Source: Silanimonas sp965368785 (GTDB lineage Bacteria > Pseudomonadota > Gammaproteobacteria > Xanthomonadales > Xanthomonadaceae). From it: 16,707 bases of DNA. The stretch is taken from assembly GCA_965368785.1 (NCBI GenBank), contig CBDUOG010000041.1, positions 1-16,707 of the forward strand, in the 5' to 3' direction. The notes under the pieces were generated by a model. It searched no databases. It saw only the letters and a list, made by a program, of their open reading frames with translations, and was not told where the DNA came from. Numbering within the stretch: the first letter of the stretch is position 1; each line of letters begins with the position of its first letter. Below are positions 14,756-16,707 of the stretch, in pieces. Position numbers and translations under genes: made by a program.

Positions 14756-15079
14756 ATGACCTTTGTTGTTGTTGAAAATTGCATCAAATGCAAATATACC
14801 GACTGCGTCGAAGTCTGCCCTGTGGACTGTTTTCACGAGGGGCCAAACTTTCTGGTAATCGACCCGGAAGAATGCATCGACTGCACCTTGTGCGAGCCGG
14901 AGTGCCCGATTAATGCAATTTATCCGGAAGACGACGTGCCAGCCGGTCAGGAACATTTTGTCGCGCTTAATGCTGAACTATCGGCGCAATGGCCAGTGAT
15001 TACCAGCCGCAAAGAGCCACCTCCGGACGCCGCCGAGTGGGACGGCAAGCCCGGAAAATTGGACCAACTCGAAAGATAG
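14756..15079 (+). CDS. fdxA: 7Fe ferredoxin FdxA ([3Fe-4S][4Fe-4S])
   Basis: This 107-aa ferredoxin closely resembles Azotobacter ferredoxin I along its whole length. It is a soluble low-potential electron carrier. Counting without the initiator Met, Cys8, Cys16 and Cys49 would bind the 3Fe cluster and Cys20, Cys39, Cys42 and Cys45 the 4Fe cluster. The motifs are NCIKCKYTDCVEVCPVDCF and EECIDCTLCEPECP. The C-terminal WDGKPGKLDQLER is also a family hallmark. The ATG has a modest AGG about eight bases upstream. A strong terminator follows. FPR, the known partner of this ferredoxin type in Azotobacter, is encoded about 550 bp downstream, so a functional link is plausible. Confidence 0.97.
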   Translation: MTFVVVENCIKCKYTDCVEVCPVDCFHEGPNFLVIDPEECIDCTLCEPECPINAIYPEDDVPAGQEHFVALNAELSAQWPVITSRKEPPPDAAEWDGKPGKLDQLER

Positions 15080-15094
15080 CAACAAGTCCAAAAA

Positions 15095-15118
15095 AAAGCC
15101 CCGGCAACCCGGGGCTTT
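15095..15118. terminator. Bidirectional intrinsic terminator between fdxA and csp
   Basis: A perfect 10-bp stem AAAGCCCCGG/CCGGGGCTTT with a CAAC loop lies between the convergent genes. On the minus strand the stem runs into eight T residues (A run at 15090-15097), an excellent terminator for csp. On the plus strand only three T residues and then CAATTT follow, so it is weaker for fdxA but likely still works. Confidence 0.9.
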
Positions 15119-15135
15119 CAATTTGCGAAACAGGA

Positions 15136-15348
15136 TTACTCGGCGCGAACTTCGTCGGCCTGCAAACCTTTTTGACCCTGAACGACCTTAAAGCTTACGC
15201 GTTGGCCTTCTTTGAGCGACTTAAAGCCATCACCTTGGATTGAGCGGAAGTGAACGAACACATCCTGGCCATTTTCCGGGGTGATAAAGCCAAAGCCTTT
15301 GGCATCATTAAACCATTTAACGGTTCCGAATTGACGATCGGACGACAT
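15136..15348 (-). CDS. Cold-shock family protein (CspA-like)
   Basis: This is a 70-aa single cold-shock domain, an RNA/DNA chaperone that melts RNA secondary structure. KWFNDAKGFGFITPE contains RNP-1 (KGFGFI) and DVFVHF is RNP-2; GFKSLKEGQRVSFKV and the QADEV ending complete the domain. The start is ATG 15348 (MSSDRQFG), with a strong GAGGAAA about six bases upstream. The frame is open far upstream, but that sequence has no homology and is the 5' leader. About 280 bp lie between this gene and divergent fpr, compatible with the long structured leader typical of csp mRNAs. It ends at the strong shared terminator. It cannot be matched to a particular csp paralogue. Confidence 0.96.
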   Translation of the reverse strand: MSSDRQFGTVKWFNDAKGFGFITPENGQDVFVHFRSIQGDGFKSLKEGQRVSFKVVQGQKGLQADEVRAE

Positions 15349-15426
15349 AGCAGTTTCCTCTAACAATGAACACAATCCGCAGCACACCATGTGCAGGGTC
15401 TGCCGGCTAGGGAAACAACGACAACG

Positions 15427-15470
15427 ATCGTCGAACGATTTGCACCATCCGGCCACGGTCTTCAGTGGCC
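15427..15470 (-). promoter_or_regulatory. Structured csp 5' leader (hairpins)
   Basis: Upstream of csp there is a perfect 6-bp hairpin GGCCAC/GTGGCC (15451-15456 with 15465-15470, 8-base loop). Beside it is a second hairpin ATCGT/ACGAT (15427-15431 with 15435-15439). They sit 80-120 nt before the csp ATG, within the likely mRNA leader. Temperature-responsive leader folding is known for csp genes, but I see no recognisable cold-box sequence and no clear csp promoter. The rest of 15349-15520 shows nothing else I can name. Confidence 0.35.
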
Positions 15471-15520
15471 CCAACGTCAGCAGCGAAGCTAAGGTAACGC
15501 GATCCAATACTAAAAAGCTA

Positions 15521-15560
15521 CGGTATTTCCACCTTTTTCTGCATTTTTTGCCGGTATTTC
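15521..15560. repeat. Direct repeat upstream of fpr
   Basis: The nonamer CGGTATTTC occurs at 15521-15529 and again at 15552-15560. The offset of 31 bp is close to three helical turns. The second copy lies immediately upstream of the fpr extended -10 and covers the -35 position. The arrangement suits a dimeric regulator binding one DNA face, but no regulator is identified. Confidence 0.45.
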
Positions 15561-15573
15561 TGCCAGAAAATGC
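15535..15573. repeat. Nested inverted repeats at the fpr promoter
   Basis: Two overlapping inverted repeats occur. TTTTCTG (15535-15541) matches CAGAAAA (15564-15570), and GCATTTT (15541-15547) matches AAAATGC (15567-15573). The right arms run into the extended -10 of fpr. This may be an operator; A/T richness makes chance occurrence more likely, so confidence is limited. Confidence 0.4.
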
Positions 15574-15579
15574 GATAAT
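15571..15579 (+). promoter_or_regulatory. Extended -10 promoter of fpr
   Basis: TGCGATAAT is an extended -10 (TGn followed by GATAAT, five of six). It gives a transcript start near 15586 and a leader of about 45 nt. No good -35 is present at 16-18 bp (TTGCCG at 15548-15553 is 20 bp away), which fits an extended -10 or an activator-dependent promoter. Confidence 0.5.
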
Positions 15580-15630
15580 TTGCGCTTTAGGCGGCCTAGC
15601 GGCCGACATCATCTTAGTTTCAGGCTGCAC

Positions 15631-16413
15631 ATGTCGTACCCTCATTTGATCCGGGAAACCATCCTGGATGTCCGTCATTGGACCGAAAATTACTTCAGTT
15701 TTACCTGCACGCGTGACGAAGGCTTCCGCTTTGAAAACGGCCAGTTCGTGATGATCGGTCTGGAAACCGCGGGCAAACCCTTAATGCGCGCCTATTCCAT
15801 TGCCAGTGCCAACTGGGAGGAACAGCTCGAGTTTTTTAGCATCAAAGTACCCAACGGACCGCTGACTTCGCAGTTGCAGCACATCCGAGCCGGCGATGGT
15901 CTCCTATTGAGCAAGAAGCCCACAGGTACCCTACTGATTTCTGACCTGCATCCGGGGGGCACGCTGTACCTCCTGGGAACCGGAACGGGTCTGGCACCGT
16001 TTTTATCGGTAATCAAAGACCCGGAAACCTATGAGCGTTTCGACCATGTCGTGCTCACCCATGGCGTGCGCAGCGCCGCCGACCTGGCTTACGGTTCGTA
16101 CATTGAAAATGAATTGCCGAATCATGAGTTTCTCGGCGAGATGATCCGCTCGAAACTGCTGTATTACCCGGCAGTGAGCCGTGAAGAATTTAGACACCAC
16201 GGCCGCCTCACCGATTTGATGGAATCGGGGACCATGCAGCGGCAATTAGGCCTGCCGCCGATTGATCCCAGCCGTGACCGGGCCATGATTTGCGGCAGTC
16301 CGGCCATGCTCAGCGACTTTCAGCGCATCCTAGACAGTCGCGGCTTTGTCGCGTCACCCAAAATCGGACAGCTCGGTCATTACGTCATCGAACGCGCATT
16401 TGTTGAGAAGTAG
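15631..16413 (+). CDS. fpr: Ferredoxin-NADP+ reductase
   Basis: Fpr (260 aa) is an FAD enzyme that exchanges electrons between NADPH and ferredoxin or flavodoxin. The start is ATG 15631 (MSYPHLIRE), with AGG about seven bases upstream. An upstream ATG at 15580 lies at the probable transcript start and adds residues without homology. The FAD-binding RAYSIASANWEE lies near 53-64, the nucleotide-binding LLGTGTGLAPFLSV near 113-126, THGVRSAADLAY near 148-159, and ICGSPAML near 222. It ends with YVIERAFVEK, characteristic of the Azotobacter/Pseudomonas bacterial subclass. In that group fpr responds to oxidative stress via a LysR-type regulator; the repeats upstream here may have a comparable role. 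It converges with the peroxidase gene at a distance of 33 bp with no evident terminator. Confidence 0.96.
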   Translation: MSYPHLIRETILDVRHWTENYFSFTCTRDEGFRFENGQFVMIGLETAGKPLMRAYSIASANWEEQLEFFSIKVPNGPLTSQLQHIRAGDGLLLSKKPTGTLLISDLHPGGTLYLLGTGTGLAPFLSVIKDPETYERFDHVVLTHGVRSAADLAYGSYIENELPNHEFLGEMIRSKLLYYPAVSREEFRHHGRLTDLMESGTMQRQLGLPPIDPSRDRAMICGSPAMLSDFQRILDSRGFVASPKIGQLGHYVIERAFVEK

Positions 16414-16446
16414 CAGCCAGTAACCGCTCCCTGCGTTGCGTCAAAC

Positions 16447-16707
16447 TCAGGCTGCCAAGGCCTTTTCAATATCCGCGGCGATTGCCCCGGGCTTGGTTCG
16501 CGGCGAGTAGCGGGCAATAACTTTGCCGTCTTTACCAATCAAAAATTTGGTGAAATTCCATTTGATCGTCGACCAACCCAGTAGGCCGCGTTTTTCATTT
16601 TTGAGCCAGCGCCAAAGCGGATGCGCCTGGGTTCCATTGACGTCGACCTTACTGAACATCGGAAAGCTGACACCGAAATTGAGTGAACAAAACTGTTTGA
16701 TTTGCGC
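16447..16707 (-). CDS. Glutathione peroxidase family protein (3' part)
   Basis: The gene enters from the right edge, and 86 C-terminal residues are visible, from QIKQFCSLNFGVSFPMF through to the end. FSKVDVNGTQAHPLWRWLK, then the signature IKWNFTKFLIGKDG, then RYSPRTKP are typical of bacterial glutathione/thioredoxin peroxidases (BtuE/Gpo type), which reduce hydroperoxides. The visible Trp and Asn of KWNF are two of the catalytic tetrad. The peroxidatic Cys and the Gln would be encoded beyond the window. The methionine at 16659 is internal, not a start, since homology continues to the edge. It ends with TGA at 16447-16449, close to convergent fpr. Confidence 0.92.
   Translation of the reverse strand, partial: AQIKQFCSLNFGVSFPMFSKVDVNGTQAHPLWRWLKNEKRGLLGWSTIKWNFTKFLIGKDGKVIARYSPRTKPGAIAADIEKALAA

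Noticed and set aside
15580..15630. Upstream ATG of fpr (15580)
   Set aside because: It sits right at the predicted -10/start point and encodes an Arg/His-rich stretch without homology.
15349..15678. The csp frame open upstream, which would give a 180-aa protein
   Set aside because: No homology, no Shine-Dalgarno at the far start, and it would overlap the fpr promoter and 5' end; the 70-aa Csp has a strong ribosome site.
16659..16659. Methionine start for the peroxidase gene inside the window
   Set aside because: Glutathione peroxidase homology (QFCSLNFGVSFPMF) continues upstream of it to the window edge, so it is an internal residue.
1..16707. CRISPR array, insertion sequence, prophage, toxin-antitoxin or defence system
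   Set aside because: No regularly spaced repeats, transposase, integrase or matching gene pairs; the genes are conserved core functions.

Overview
This looks like ordinary chromosomal DNA of a gammaproteobacterium. I infer this from the gene order and protein types, not from a search. The block pcnB-folK-panB-panC-panD-pgi and the block nnr-tsaE-amiB-mutL are both arrangements known from Gammaproteobacteria. The Azotobacter/Pseudomonas-type FdxA and Fpr fit the same group. The DNA looks moderately GC-rich by eye. I see no insertion sequence, phage gene, CRISPR array or toxin-antitoxin pair, and no clearly new multi-gene system.

Layout. (1) 1-769, plus strand: the 3' end of rnfA, carrying an apparent one-base frameshift, then complete rnfB. 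No other rnf gene follows. (2) 766-7867, minus strand: a tightly packed run read as nnr, tsaE, amiB, mutL, a DUF1684 lipoprotein and a TraB/GumN-family protein. tsaE overlaps nnr by an ATGA junction. (3) 7891-8970, plus: queG, divergent from nnr and convergent with pgi. (4) 8959-14524, minus: pcnB, folK, panB, panC, then panD and pgi, the last two probably with their own promoter. (5) 14608-14683, plus: tRNA-Glu with a CTC anticodon behind a well-formed promoter, followed by fdxA. (6) 15095-15118: a strong bidirectional terminator between fdxA and a convergent cold-shock gene. (7) 15631-16413, plus: fpr, behind a repeat-rich promoter region shared with the csp leader. (8) 16447-16707, minus: the 3' part of a glutathione peroxidase gene running off the window.

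How the genes fit together. The minus-strand operons are housekeeping: NAD(P)HX repair, t6A tRNA modification, septal peptidoglycan cleavage, mismatch repair, pantothenate synthesis, folate synthesis, RNA polyadenylation and glycolysis. A redox theme recurs: the Rnf complex, the QueG Fe-S reductase, a 7Fe ferredoxin, a ferredoxin-NADP+ reductase and a peroxidase. FdxA and Fpr are plausible redox partners close to each other.

The points most worth a second look are the rnfA frameshift and the terminal position of rnfAB, the CTC tRNA-Glu, the nested repeats upstream of fpr, the altered conserved loop in Pgi, and the two poorly characterised envelope proteins downstream of mutL.
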